Part shown: positions 34,508 to 42,644 of the stretch, piece by piece
Position numbering within the stretch: position 1 is the first letter of the stretch
How the letters are laid out: each line of letters opens with the position of its first letter
Assembly (NCBI RefSeq): GCF_044761985.1
Contig: NZ_JBIWDK010000007.1
Coordinates: forward strand, 124,001-188,000
Direction of reading: 5' to 3'
Source: Peribacillus sp044761985
GTDB lineage: Bacteria; Bacillota; Bacilli; Bacillales; DSM-1321
DNA length: 64,000 nucleotides
The notes under the pieces: generated by a model
Seen by the model: the letters and a program-made list of their open reading frames with translations, nothing else
What the model was told of the DNA's origin: nothing
Databases searched by the model: none
Program-made: the position numbers and the translations under genes

Positions 34508-35233
34508 ATGTGGAACGCAGTCTTATGGGGTGGAGTTTCAGGTTCGGCCGTTTTGCTTGGGGCGCTTATGGCTTTATTTGTTCCAATTAAAAAGAAAGCG
34601 ATCGGTTACATCATGGCATTTGGAACGGGTGTTTTAATCGGGGCAGCCGCCTATGAGCTTTTAGGCGATTCCGTTCGGGATGGGGGAATCGTGGCGACGT
34701 CCATAGGTTTCATAGCGGGTGCAGCAGTGTTTACCGGTTTGGATTTTCTTGTTTCCAAAAAGGGTGCATCTAAAAGGAAACGCTCCAATCATGCTTCTAC
34801 AAAGGAAGCTGGGTTGGCCATCTTTATTGGGACCGTGATGGATGCGATACCGGAGTCGATCATGATCGGTGCCAGCTTGATCAGTGGCGGGGCGGTCAGT
34901 TGGTTGCTCGTCATCGCCATTTTTATCAGCAACATTCCAGAAGGACTTTCCAGTACGACGGGGTTAGTGAATAGCCACTATTCGAAGAAGAAAATCATGG
35001 CTCTCTGGTTTTCCGTATTGATCATTTCGGCCATGTCGTCACTGGGGGGCTATCTCTTCCTCGATCAAGCATCGGAAGCGATGATGGCAGGAATGGCCGC
35101 CTTTGCAGGTGGAGGAATCATTGCCATGGTTGCGTCCACCATGATGCCTGAAGCGTATGAAGACTCAGGTCCAATCACTGGAATCTTCGCTTCAGCGGGG
35201 CTGCTCGTTTCACTGGTTCTGGATTCGATGTGA
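34508..35233 (+). CDS. ZIP-family divalent metal transporter
   Basis: 241 residues, about eight membrane spans. ZIP metal-site motifs: GTVMDAIPESIMIG in span 4, SNIPEGLSSTTG in span 5, and MMPEAYEDSG later. The first motif has DAIPES instead of the common HxxPE, as in the bacterial ZupT-related proteins of Bacillus. A basic loop (SKKGASKRKRSNHASTK) lies between spans 3 and 4. It likely moves Zn, Fe or Mn into the cell. It has its own terminator. Confidence 0.8.
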   Translation: MWNAVLWGGVSGSAVLLGALMALFVPIKKKAIGYIMAFGTGVLIGAAAYELLGDSVRDGGIVATSIGFIAGAAVFTGLDFLVSKKGASKRKRSNHASTKEAGLAIFIGTVMDAIPESIMIGASLISGGAVSWLLVIAIFISNIPEGLSSTTGLVNSHYSKKKIMALWFSVLIISAMSSLGGYLFLDQASEAMMAGMAAFAGGGIIAMVASTMMPEAYEDSGPITGIFASAGLLVSLVLDSM

Positions 35234-35302
35234 GTGTAATAGAATGCGTTTAATAAAATTGATAAGCGTATCCGTACTATTTTAGTTGTCATCAGCTCAT
35301 TT

Positions 35303-35338
35303 AAAACAGCCACCTCCAGAAAGGAAGTGGCTGTTTTG
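35303..35338. terminator. Terminator between the ZIP gene and the minus-strand pair
   Basis: AAAACAGCCAC and GTGGCTGTTTT with an inner TCC/GGA pair; T and A runs on both sides. Confidence 0.9.
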
Positions 35339-35401
35339 TTATGGAAGAAACGTCCCTGTTCTACGTTCTCTTATTTATGTTCAAGTCCATCTAGCACAAT
35401 A

Positions 35402-35746
35402 TTAGTTTAAAAAATCCTTTTTATATCGAAAAGCTAGATATATTCCGGAAGCTATGAAAGCAAGAGAATATTTAAATAAGAAGAAAATTTGCCACATATA
35501 TTCTTTCGGGAAGATGATGTCGCATAAAATGATTCCATATAGCATAATGAGGGCGCCTTTTAAAGATATTTGAATGGTCCTTTCGTCAGCCGCACCCATT
35601 TTTTTATAGAATACATAGATGAGGATCACTCCGACTATAAGCAATACAAAGCTGATACCAATAAGCATATTCCAATTGCCAGTTGATTCATCTGTCCAGG
35701 TTTTTAAAGGATAAAAGACTGAATTTGATAGTTCTTCAATTTTCAT
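35402..35746 (-). CDS. Four-span membrane protein co-encoded with an XRE regulator
   Basis: 114 residues from ATG 35746, behind AAGGGAGTG. Four hydrophobic spans (NMLIGISFVLLIVGVILIYVF, ISLKGALIMLYGIILCDIIF, IFFLFKYSLAFIASGIYLAF and others) with a basic C-terminus. This gene pair, HTH_3 regulator plus small DUF3796/DUF2178-like membrane protein, is frequent in Firmicutes. The start overlaps the regulator end by 11 bases. Confidence 0.65.
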   Translation of the reverse strand: MKIEELSNSVFYPLKTWTDESTGNWNMLIGISFVLLIVGVILIYVFYKKMGAADERTIQISLKGALIMLYGIILCDIIFPKEYMWQIFFLFKYSLAFIASGIYLAFRYKKDFLN

Positions 35747-35975
35747 TTTGTTCACTCCCTTTCACATAAATAAAGATATCGTTTACCTCTACGTTAAAGA
35801 AATCAGCTATTCGAAAAGCTAAAACAAGAGAAGGTGAGTAATTATTCTTTTCCATCACATAAATGGTTTGTTTGGATACTCCCACAGCGGCAGCCAATTC
35901 TTTTTGAGACAATCTTTTTAAAACCCGGTGTTCATATACTTTATTTTCAACATAATCCTCAACTGCTTTCTTCAA
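35736..35975 (-). CDS. Small XRE-family HTH regulator
   Basis: 79 residues from TTG 35975 behind AAGGAAGGTG; longer frames up to 36131 start inside AT-rich, hydrophobic-coding sequence and are rejected. The helix-turn-helix reads LSQKELAAAVGVSKQTIYVMEKNNYSPSL, typical of YgzD-type short regulators paired with a membrane protein. It probably controls its own operon. Confidence 0.8.
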   Translation of the reverse strand: MKKAVEDYVENKVYEHRVLKRLSQKELAAAVGVSKQTIYVMEKNNYSPSLVLAFRIADFFNVEVNDIFIYVKGSEQNEN

Positions 35976-36228
35976 AGTCGTCACCTTCCTTTTTACCATA
36001 ATCTTACAGTACATTATACTTATAGAAAAGTAAAGTAAACTTATACAAAAGATAAATATTATTATGCAATTTGAGATATAAAAAGTAAAAAAGCTTGGGG
36101 ACCCCAAGCGTTTTTCAATGGAAACTATCATGTTATTTGAGTGTCAAAAAATACATTTATTGGATATTTGTTGAAACTTTCTTTCAGATTATCCGTATAG
36201 CTTATTATCAAAACAAGGAGGATATCAT

Positions 36229-36642
36229 ATGTACGATGTGGATGTTGGTGGAGGGGATGGACTTTTCACAGCGGCACCAGTATTTATAGGAATTATTTTT
36301 GTTATCATTCTCATACTATTCATAGTGAATGTATTCAATGGCCTTAGCCAGTGGAAGGAAAACGAAGAGTCGCCTCGTTTATCTGTTCCGGCACATGTCA
36401 TAAGTAAACGGACGAATGTCACAAGGCATAATCATTTCCATGATAACGATGTCCATTCGCATTCTTCCTCTACGACCTACTTTATAACATGTGAATTTGA
36501 CAGTGGTGATCGAACGGAATTTCGTATTTCAGGCAAGGAGTTTGGTTTGCTTGCTGAAGGAGATATCGGTACGTTAACTTTCCAGGGAACAAGATTTATA
36601 GATTTTTCTAGGAAAAAGCAAACGGAAGAAAACTTTCATTGA
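36229..36642 (+). CDS. DUF2500-like membrane protein
   Basis: 137 residues: one N-terminal span (APVFIGIIFVIILILFIVNVF), a His-rich part (RHNHFHDNDVHSHSSS, residues ~63-80) and a C-terminal beta domain (YFITCEFDSGDRTEFRISGKEFGLLAEGDIGTLTFQG). The latter fits DUF2500. ATG behind AAGGAGGATAT. Function unknown; the His cluster could bind metal. Confidence 0.75.
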   Translation: MYDVDVGGGDGLFTAAPVFIGIIFVIILILFIVNVFNGLSQWKENEESPRLSVPAHVISKRTNVTRHNHFHDNDVHSHSSSTTYFITCEFDSGDRTEFRISGKEFGLLAEGDIGTLTFQGTRFIDFSRKKQTEENFH

Positions 36643-36670
36643 ATTCAATTGGATTGGGAGATGAGGAATC

Positions 36671-36874
36671 ATGAGTGAAAAAGGATGTATAAAATGCGGT
36701 AGTGATGATGCGGCTAAGAAGGACGTGGCAATGACGGGAACAGGATTGTCGAAGATGTTCGATGTCCAAAATAATCAATTTACGGTTGTGTATTGCAAGA
36801 AGTGCGGGTACTCAGAATTTTATAATAGGCAATCGTCCACAGGAAGTAACCTGCTCGATTTATTCTTTGGTTGA
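36671..36874 (+). CDS. Small zinc-ribbon protein
   Basis: 67 residues. Two CxxC knuckles: GCIKCGSDDA near the start and YCKKCGYSEFYN near the end, with a beta-rich centre, matching the zinc_ribbon_9/DUF2082 type. It lies 28 bases after the DUF2500 gene and is probably co-transcribed with it. Role unknown, perhaps nucleic acid or protein binding. Confidence 0.8.
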   Translation: MSEKGCIKCGSDDAAKKDVAMTGTGLSKMFDVQNNQFTVVYCKKCGYSEFYNRQSSTGSNLLDLFFG

Positions 36875-36898
36875 TCTTTGGAAGAGAAGGGGCTGCCC

Positions 36899-36939
36899 CA
36901 AAAGGCGGGAATGTCGATCACAACATTTCTGCCTTTTTT
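36899..36939 (+). terminator. Terminator after the zinc-ribbon gene
   Basis: AAAAGGC and GCCTTTT close an inner AATGT/ACATT stem; a T run follows. Confidence 0.75.
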
Positions 36940-37036
36940 CTATTGCGTTTTTTCACTGGAAAAAGGGACTTTTGAAAAGGCTACTTGTTAGGTATGTTAA
37001 GAGTTCTATCCTATAGTCATTATTTTAAGAAAGTAT

Positions 37037-37648
37037 TTAATTCACTTTTCCCATTGCTCTATAAAGGCTGACAATCGCTAAACGAGTTAATTGTAAGGCC
37101 ATGTAATGAGGGCTGTAAATCATGTTTTTTTCCACCCATACCTTTGTGATTCCTATGATGGATGAACTACTATAATCAAGCAATATATCTAAGGGGACCA
37201 ATAATCTTTGTTCCTTACTCATGCTTGAAATGCGAAGGTAAAGGTTCTCCCTAATCACTTTATATAGGTTTTGAAGAAATTCTTCGGATTTTATTTTAGT
37301 GAACATGGTGTGGTAGAACTTTTGATTTATAGCTATATTTTCAAAGAATGACTCATAGTAGGGATCAGCCATTTCAAGATTAAACTGGTCATTTCCATGG
37401 TTCGGCATGGACTTCACCAAGGATTCTTTTAATTCTGATAATTTTTCTTGGACCGTTTTATCTAGCCAATCATATTTGTCTTGATAATGTGCATAAAACG
37501 TAGAACGGCTAATATTGGCTTGATTGGTGATGTCCTTGACAGATATTCGTGAAAATTCCTTTTCGGATAGTAGAGAAATAACAGTTTCATAGATGACTTC
37601 ACGAGTCCGGATGATTCGACGATCTGTAATCGGTTGATGGCTTTCCAT
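37037..37648 (-). CDS. TetR-family regulator
   Basis: 203 residues. The N-terminal helix-turn-helix reads FSRISVKDITNQANISRSTFYAHYQDKYDWL; the rest is a helical ligand/dimer domain with the YDWLD and YxLR features of the TetR_C_8-type group. ATG behind TTTAGGAGG. It is divergent from the HpaB-like gene but about 490 bases away, so control of the oxidoreductase genes is possible but unproven. Confidence 0.85.
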   Translation of the reverse strand: MESHQPITDRRIIRTREVIYETVISLLSEKEFSRISVKDITNQANISRSTFYAHYQDKYDWLDKTVQEKLSELKESLVKSMPNHGNDQFNLEMADPYYESFFENIAINQKFYHTMFTKIKSEEFLQNLYKVIRENLYLRISSMSKEQRLLVPLDILLDYSSSSIIGITKVWVEKNMIYSPHYMALQLTRLAIVSLYRAMGKVN

Positions 37649-38016
37649 TTTTTCCTCCTAAAGATTGAAAGTAGAACGTAAAGTGATTATCGTTTGTTGA
37701 CGCCTCTATGCTTTTATTCGTATCAATGTTGTATTAATATAATAGACCATCAATTCATATATAATCAATAGGAATTGTTATATTTGTGATTGGAGCAGGG
37801 ACCAGAACGGATGGAACATGAAAAATACAATATAAATCATAATGTGGTTTTACTTTACTCAATCGAACATTTCGTTATTCACTGTCCTCTAAACGTCAAA
37901 AATGCCTTAATTGTTTGTTGCAACGGAGTGGAGTCTTGCTATAATAAATATCAAATTCCGATTTTATTCATGTGATTTATGGGTGTATGTTAGAACTTGT
38001 CTAATTTTATATGTCG
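37649..38016. other. Intergenic stretch between tetR-type gene and HpaB-like gene
   Basis: AT-rich. The 37730-37780 part has several TATAAT-like boxes. A 61-codon ORF at 37790 without a ribosome binding site is judged to be chance. The structured leader at 38017-38091 is listed separately. Confidence 0.35.
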
Positions 38017-38091
38017 ACTGGACTACCAGAGACTTTTATGTAAGCTTGAATCCCCTGATTTTAAGCGAACAATAAAGGTGTCTGTTTTTTT
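38017..38091 (+). promoter_or_regulatory. Structured leader upstream of the HpaB-like gene (hairpin plus terminator)
   Basis: A short hairpin CTGG-ACTA-CCAG (38018-38029) is followed directly by a longer stem that begins inside it: CAGAGAC-TTTTATGT (38027 on) pairs with ACAATAAAGGTGTCTG and ends in seven T at 38085-38091. The two structures share bases 38027-38029, so they may exclude one another. The terminator lies only 45 bases before the GTG start, so it would control the gene. The same first element recurs upstream of sfnG (42558). Confidence 0.55.
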
Positions 38092-38136
38092 GTATGCTTA
38101 CGGTTTGATTGAATTTGGATGAAAAGAGGTTCGTAA

Positions 38137-39579
38137 GTGCTGAGCAGAGGAGATCGCTTTATTCAAAGCTTGAATGATGAACGTAGCGTATTACTTGAAG
38201 GGGAAAAGTTAACCGATTTGGCCGGGCATCCCGCGTTTAAAGGAACGCTCGAAACCATTACACATCTCTTTAATATGCTCGATGATCCCAACGAGAGAGA
38301 GAACGTTGGGTTTAAATTGCCTGGTAGAGAGTCATATGCACATAGCTCATTTTTAGTCCCCTATACACAAGAAGATTTACAAAAACGTAGCCGGGCCTTT
38401 CATTATTGGTCTAAAGAGACTCATGGCATGATGAGCAGGTTGTCCGATTATGCACGATCCATGATTACGGGATGGTATGCGGCCAGGAAGCAATTGGGTG
38501 TTCTTGATCCCCATTTCGAATCGAAGATCACAGCTTACTATGCAGAGGCAAGGGATCATGATTTGTTCCTAACAACTGCCATTGTCGATCCGCAAATTGA
38601 TCGCTCGAGTGGTCTGGAGGATGTCAGAGTGGCAGACAGGTTTCTCCATATTGTTAGAGAAACAAGTGATGGAATGATTGTGCGCGGGGCAAAAATGATT
38701 GCGACGGGTGCTCCCTATGCCCATGATTTTATCATCTCGTCCTTTTTGAAATTCAAACCGGAACAGGCCAAACACGCACATGTTCTGATTGTTCCAGCGA
38801 ACTCCCAGGGGCTTCATATTGTTTGTCGAGAATCCTTTGCTGATCTGAGGAAAAGCGACCATATTTTAAGTGCTAGATATGATGAAATGGACTCCGTGCT
38901 ATTTTTCGATGATGTCTTCATTCCTTGGGAAAGGGTCTTGCTTCATGGCAATTCAGAGAATGTATTAGCACTTCGAGCCAACGAAACGGCTAATTCCCTT
39001 GCTTTTCATCAGAATATTGTTCGGTACGTGGCAAAACTGGAATTCGTGACGGGGGTCGCCTTTGCGGTAGCGGAGGCAATAGGTGTGAATGAATATTTGC
39101 ATGTGCAGGAAAAACTTGGTGAGCTGCTTACCCAGATTGATACCATGAAAGCACTCGTGATTGCCTCAGAAGTTCAGGCAAAGCCGGATGAGGCGGGAGT
39201 GCTAGTACCAAACCTATCCTATATCCATACAGCTCGAAACATCGGAACCCGTTTTTACCCGAGGGCCATCGAGATTTTACAACAAATAGGCGGTGGAGGA
39301 TTTGTTCAGGTTCCCTCCAGGTTCGAAGATTTCTTTGGAGTGATTTCAAACCACATGCAACACTACTTTGAAGGAAAGACGGTCAGTGCAGAGAAAAAAG
39401 TACAGTTATTTAAACTGGCCTGGGATCTAATTGGGAGCCCTTTAGGGTCCCGGCATGAACTGTATGAACGATTTTATGCGGGAGATCCGGTTCGTGCTTT
39501 TGCCAGTCAGTATAGTGAAGCAGACCACGCTTCCTTCACGGAGCCGATTTGGCGGTTATTATGGGAAACAAGTAAGTAG
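38137..39579 (+). CDS. HpaB-family flavin-dependent monooxygenase
   Basis: 480 residues of the 4-hydroxyphenylacetate 3-monooxygenase large-subunit family: acyl-CoA-dehydrogenase-like fold with RGDRFIQSLNDERSVLLEGEKLTDL at the start, VRGAKMIATGAPYAHD in the middle strand domain, VFIPWERVLLHG, and IGGGGFVQVPSRFEDF near the end. These enzymes use FADH2 from a separate reductase to hydroxylate aromatic rings. No reductase gene is close by. Start GTG 38137 follows AAAAGAGG. Substrate is unknown; the setting next to sulfonate and sulfone oxygenases suggests desulfurisation or related scavenging. Confidence 0.85.
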   Translation: MLSRGDRFIQSLNDERSVLLEGEKLTDLAGHPAFKGTLETITHLFNMLDDPNERENVGFKLPGRESYAHSSFLVPYTQEDLQKRSRAFHYWSKETHGMMSRLSDYARSMITGWYAARKQLGVLDPHFESKITAYYAEARDHDLFLTTAIVDPQIDRSSGLEDVRVADRFLHIVRETSDGMIVRGAKMIATGAPYAHDFIISSFLKFKPEQAKHAHVLIVPANSQGLHIVCRESFADLRKSDHILSARYDEMDSVLFFDDVFIPWERVLLHGNSENVLALRANETANSLAFHQNIVRYVAKLEFVTGVAFAVAEAIGVNEYLHVQEKLGELLTQIDTMKALVIASEVQAKPDEAGVLVPNLSYIHTARNIGTRFYPRAIEILQQIGGGGFVQVPSRFEDFFGVISNHMQHYFEGKTVSAEKKVQLFKLAWDLIGSPLGSRHELYERFYAGDPVRAFASQYSEADHASFTEPIWRLLWETSK

Positions 39580-39664
39580 GGGGAAGTAAGCTAAAGATTG
39601 AACCCGTCCATCATAGTCTTGCTAGTGAACGTTCTAAACCAACCATGATTAAGGAGCATTCAGT

Positions 39665-40015
39665 ATGAATGATGAGAAATTAAGGATAATCGAACTTTCT
39701 GAACATCCCATACAAAAGAGAAATCTGGAAAAAAGCGAGTATCTTAACCTACCGGATATCGAGTTTTTTCTATTGTGTCAGCAGCAATATAGGGTGAATA
39801 AAGGGGTGTATAACACGATAGATAAATGGTTTCATCATGATGGAATCGTTAATATTATTCACCGTCGAATCTATCTTCTAGCCTTTTTGGACTTTGTATC
39901 AGAAGAGAATGCGAAAGATGACCGCCATAAATATATACGATTCGGGAATGGCGGATTAACTAAAAAGCTCAACGAATTTATGAAGGAAACGGAAACCAAT
40001 AAATATATGATTTAA
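39665..40015 (+). CDS. Hypothetical protein inside the oxidoreductase cluster
   Basis: 116 residues from ATG 39665 behind AAGGAGCA. It has no signal peptide or membrane span and shows no known motif. It is rich in charged and aromatic residues (DIEFFLLCQQQYRVNKGVYNTIDKWFHHDG, LAFLDFVSEENAKDDRHKYIRFGNGGLTKK). It lies 86 bases after the HpaB-like gene and 32 before the SfnC-like gene, so it is probably part of that operon. Function not inferred. Confidence 0.65.
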   Translation: MNDEKLRIIELSEHPIQKRNLEKSEYLNLPDIEFFLLCQQQYRVNKGVYNTIDKWFHHDGIVNIIHRRIYLLAFLDFVSEENAKDDRHKYIRFGNGGLTKKLNEFMKETETNKYMI

Positions 40016-40046
40016 ATCTGGTCCATTTGAAGGAGGATCCTCATTC

Positions 40047-41234
40047 ATGAATATAGCTGAAAAAGGAACAGAACTGGATTATCTTGAAATAGCCCAATCA
40101 TTAGCAAATGAATTCGCAAAAACTGCCGTTCAACGAGATAAACAAGGTGGAACGGCAAAAGTGGAACGTGATTTACTTCGCAAAAGTGGATTACTCCCTC
40201 TTAACGTTCCCAAGCATTTGGGGGGACATGGTGAGAACTGGGAAACCATTTTTCGAATAACCCGTGAACTGGCTAAAGTCGATGGCTCGATGGCTCATTT
40301 ATTCGGTTACCACTTTTTGTGCTTGACGTCGGTTCATTTATACGGAACTGAACAGCAGAAGGAAAAGCTTTATAGAGAAACAGCCGAACATGATTGGTTC
40401 TGGGGCAATGCCTTTAATCCACGTGATGAAGGGTTAGTAGTAAGACAAGAAGGGAATTCATTGCGATTGAATGGAAAGAAATCCTTTTGTTCCGGTGCCA
40501 CAGACTCAGACCGACTGCTTATCTCAGCCAAAAGCCCAGATCATGACCGGCCTGTTATTGCCGTTATTCCGACTAAACGAACAGGTATAGTTGTCGGGGG
40601 CGATTGGGATAGCTTCGGTCAACGCCAAACAGACAGCGGAACCGTGATGTTCAATGATGTGCGGCTAGAAAAAGAGGAAGTACTGAGTTTTTACGAACAA
40701 CATCAGGATGGCTTCTTTCCCACTTTACGAACACATATCGCTCAGACGATTTTAGTTCAGGTTCTCCTTGGAGTGACGGAAGGAGCGTTTGAAGAAGCCA
40801 AAAAGTACACCAGAAGCGTTTCTCGCCCTTGGTTGACTTCCGGTGTTGAGCAAGCAACTCTTGACCCCTATACCATTCGTCACTATGGGGATTTCTTCAT
40901 ACAGATAAAAGCTTCTGAAGCATTGGCTCAAAATGCGGTAGTGGCATTACAAGAAGCGTGGGACAATGAGTGGTCACTAACAGAACAGGAGCGAGGTGAG
41001 TGTGGGATCATGATTGCAACGGCTAAGGCTTCCGTTGCAAAAACGGCATTAGAGGTGACAAGTCGCATGTTTGAGGTTATGGGAGCAAGGGCCACTTCAG
41101 CACAGTATGGATTTGACCGATTTTGGCGTAATGTAAGGACGCACACTTTGCATGATCCGATTGAATACAAAGTTCGGGATCTCGGAAACTGGGCTTTAAA
41201 TGGTCAGGTACCTGAGATTACCCCCTATTCTTAA
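40047..41234 (+). CDS. Acyl-CoA dehydrogenase-like monooxygenase (SfnC/DszC type)
   Basis: 395 residues. The opening LAKVDGSMAHLFGYHFL and WFWGNAFNPRD, the GKKSFCSGATDSDRLLISA strand and the C-terminal VMGARATSAQYGFDRFWRNVRTHTLHDP (with the R-N-x-R-T-H-T-L-H-D end) are typical of the DszC/SfnC branch. This branch uses FMNH2 and O2 on organosulfur compounds rather than acyl-CoA. With ssuD and sfnG downstream it points to use of organic sulfur. Which sulfur compound is unknown. Confidence 0.82.
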   Translation: MNIAEKGTELDYLEIAQSLANEFAKTAVQRDKQGGTAKVERDLLRKSGLLPLNVPKHLGGHGENWETIFRITRELAKVDGSMAHLFGYHFLCLTSVHLYGTEQQKEKLYRETAEHDWFWGNAFNPRDEGLVVRQEGNSLRLNGKKSFCSGATDSDRLLISAKSPDHDRPVIAVIPTKRTGIVVGGDWDSFGQRQTDSGTVMFNDVRLEKEEVLSFYEQHQDGFFPTLRTHIAQTILVQVLLGVTEGAFEEAKKYTRSVSRPWLTSGVEQATLDPYTIRHYGDFFIQIKASEALAQNAVVALQEAWDNEWSLTEQERGECGIMIATAKASVAKTALEVTSRMFEVMGARATSAQYGFDRFWRNVRTHTLHDPIEYKVRDLGNWALNGQVPEITPYS

Positions 41235-41345
41235 ATAGTACGTAACAACTGCTTTTTAAAGAATTTACTGAAGCGTCTACCAAAAGAAGAAACAGTAAAA
41301 CCAGTTAAATAAAACTTGATTTTAGAGAAAGAGGTTGATTAATAA

Positions 41346-42473
41346 ATGGAAATCTTTTGGTTTATCCCTACAAACGGTGACTTTCGTCAATTAAATAATA
41401 GTGAAGGCGCTCGTCCTGCCACGTATAACTATTGTAAGCAAATTGCAGAAGCGGTTGATGATCTAGGCTATACAGGGGTGTTAATTCCAACAGGAAAAAC
41501 TTGCGAAGAAGGATTCATTGTCGCGTCTACACTTGTACCTGTAACAAAAAATCTAAAATACCTTGTGGCTGTACGCCCAGGTTTAATGTCACCTAGCTTT
41601 GCAGCACGTATGTCTGCCACATTAGATCGATTTTCTGATGGTCGGTTGTTAATTAATGTGGTAGCGGGGGGCGATCCTGTAGAAATGGCAGGAGAAGGTG
41701 TCTTTTTAGATCATGATGAACGGTATGAGCTAACAGATGAGTTTTTAACCATTTGGAGACAATTACTTGCAGAAGAGGAAGAAGTAGAATTCAAAGGAGA
41801 CCATTTACGAATCGAAGGGGGACAATTACCATACCCTACGGTGCAAAAACCATATCCGCCCCTTTACTTTGGAGGATCTTCGCCCGTTGCCATGGACGTG
41901 GCAGCAGAACATATTGATGTCTATTTAACATGGGGAGAGCCACCAGCTCAAGTGGAGAAAAAAATCAATAAAATGCGTGAACTTGCAGCTAGGCAAGGAA
42001 GAACATTGAAATTCGGAATAAGACTTCATGTGATTGTTCGACCAACAGAAGAGGAAGCATGGGAAGCAGCGAATAAGCTTATTGAACACGTGGATGACGA
42101 AACCATTGCACAAGCACAAAAAGTATTTAAGCGGATGGATTCGGAAGGTCAACGTTTGATGACGAGCCTACATGAAGGAGACCGAGACCGATTAGAAGTA
42201 AGCCCTAATCTATGGGCAGGAGTAGGATTAGTGCGAACAGGTGCGGGCACGGCTCTTGTAGGAGATCCGGATACGGTAGCGGCGCGTATGAAGGAATATG
42301 CTGATTTAGGCATCGAAACCTTCATTTTATCAGGCTACCCGCATTTAGAAGAAGCCTATACCGTATCGGAATTATTATTCCCTAGGTTGCCAATTGAAAG
42401 GAAGGATACTTCTAATCAAAAAACATTCCTTAGTCCATTCGGCGGTGACATCAAGCCGGCTGCTGTTAAATAA
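41346..42473 (+). CDS. ssuD: FMNH2-dependent alkanesulfonate monooxygenase SsuD
   Basis: 375 residues, a bacterial luciferase-like TIM barrel. MEIFWFIPTNGDFRQL at the N-terminus, CEEGFIVASTLVP, VAVRPGLMSPSFAARM, GRLLINVVAGGDP, DHDERYELTDEF and LYFGGSSPVAMDVAAEHIDVYLTWGEPP are all SsuD signatures. It splits alkanesulfonates to aldehyde and sulfite using reduced FMN from a reductase. It gives sulfite for cysteine synthesis when sulfate is scarce. The ABC importer genes (ssuBAC) usually linked in Bacillus are not in this window. Confidence 0.92.
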   Translation: MEIFWFIPTNGDFRQLNNSEGARPATYNYCKQIAEAVDDLGYTGVLIPTGKTCEEGFIVASTLVPVTKNLKYLVAVRPGLMSPSFAARMSATLDRFSDGRLLINVVAGGDPVEMAGEGVFLDHDERYELTDEFLTIWRQLLAEEEEVEFKGDHLRIEGGQLPYPTVQKPYPPLYFGGSSPVAMDVAAEHIDVYLTWGEPPAQVEKKINKMRELAARQGRTLKFGIRLHVIVRPTEEEAWEAANKLIEHVDDETIAQAQKVFKRMDSEGQRLMTSLHEGDRDRLEVSPNLWAGVGLVRTGAGTALVGDPDTVAARMKEYADLGIETFILSGYPHLEEAYTVSELLFPRLPIERKDTSNQKTFLSPFGGDIKPAAVK

Positions 42474-42557
42474 CTAGCTTTATAAAAGAAAGAACCTCCA
42501 TTTGATGTTCTTACTAGGTTTATAATATTTACACTACATCACTTTTTAATAGTGCCC

Positions 42558-42616
42558 ACTGGACGACCAGAGGCTCGTATCGATTCCTTTCCTTTGGGAT
42601 GTTGATAGGGCCTTTT
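42558..42616 (+). promoter_or_regulatory. Structured leader upstream of sfnG, related to 38017
   Basis: ACTGGACGACCAGAGGCT matches the 18 bases at 38017-38034 except at two positions. Here too a hairpin (CTGG-ACGA-CCAG, 42559-42570) is followed at once by a second stem starting within it: AGAGGC and TATCGA pair with TTGATA and GCCTTT, ending in GCCTTTTG at 42610-42616. The terminator is weaker than the one before the HpaB-like gene. It lies 29 bases before the sfnG start. Confidence 0.5.
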
Positions 42617-42644
42617 GATTTCTGAATATAAAGGAGGAAAAAGG

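Noticed and set aside
37790..37975. 61-codon plus-strand ORF upstream of the HpaB-like gene
   Set aside because: Begins at an ATT/TTG-type start without a binding site, and the composition is not protein-like.
42558..42616. Guanidine-II (mini-ykkC) riboswitch
   Set aside because: Only one hairpin with an ACGR loop is present, the related leader at 38017 has ACTA instead, and no guanidine-linked gene is nearby.
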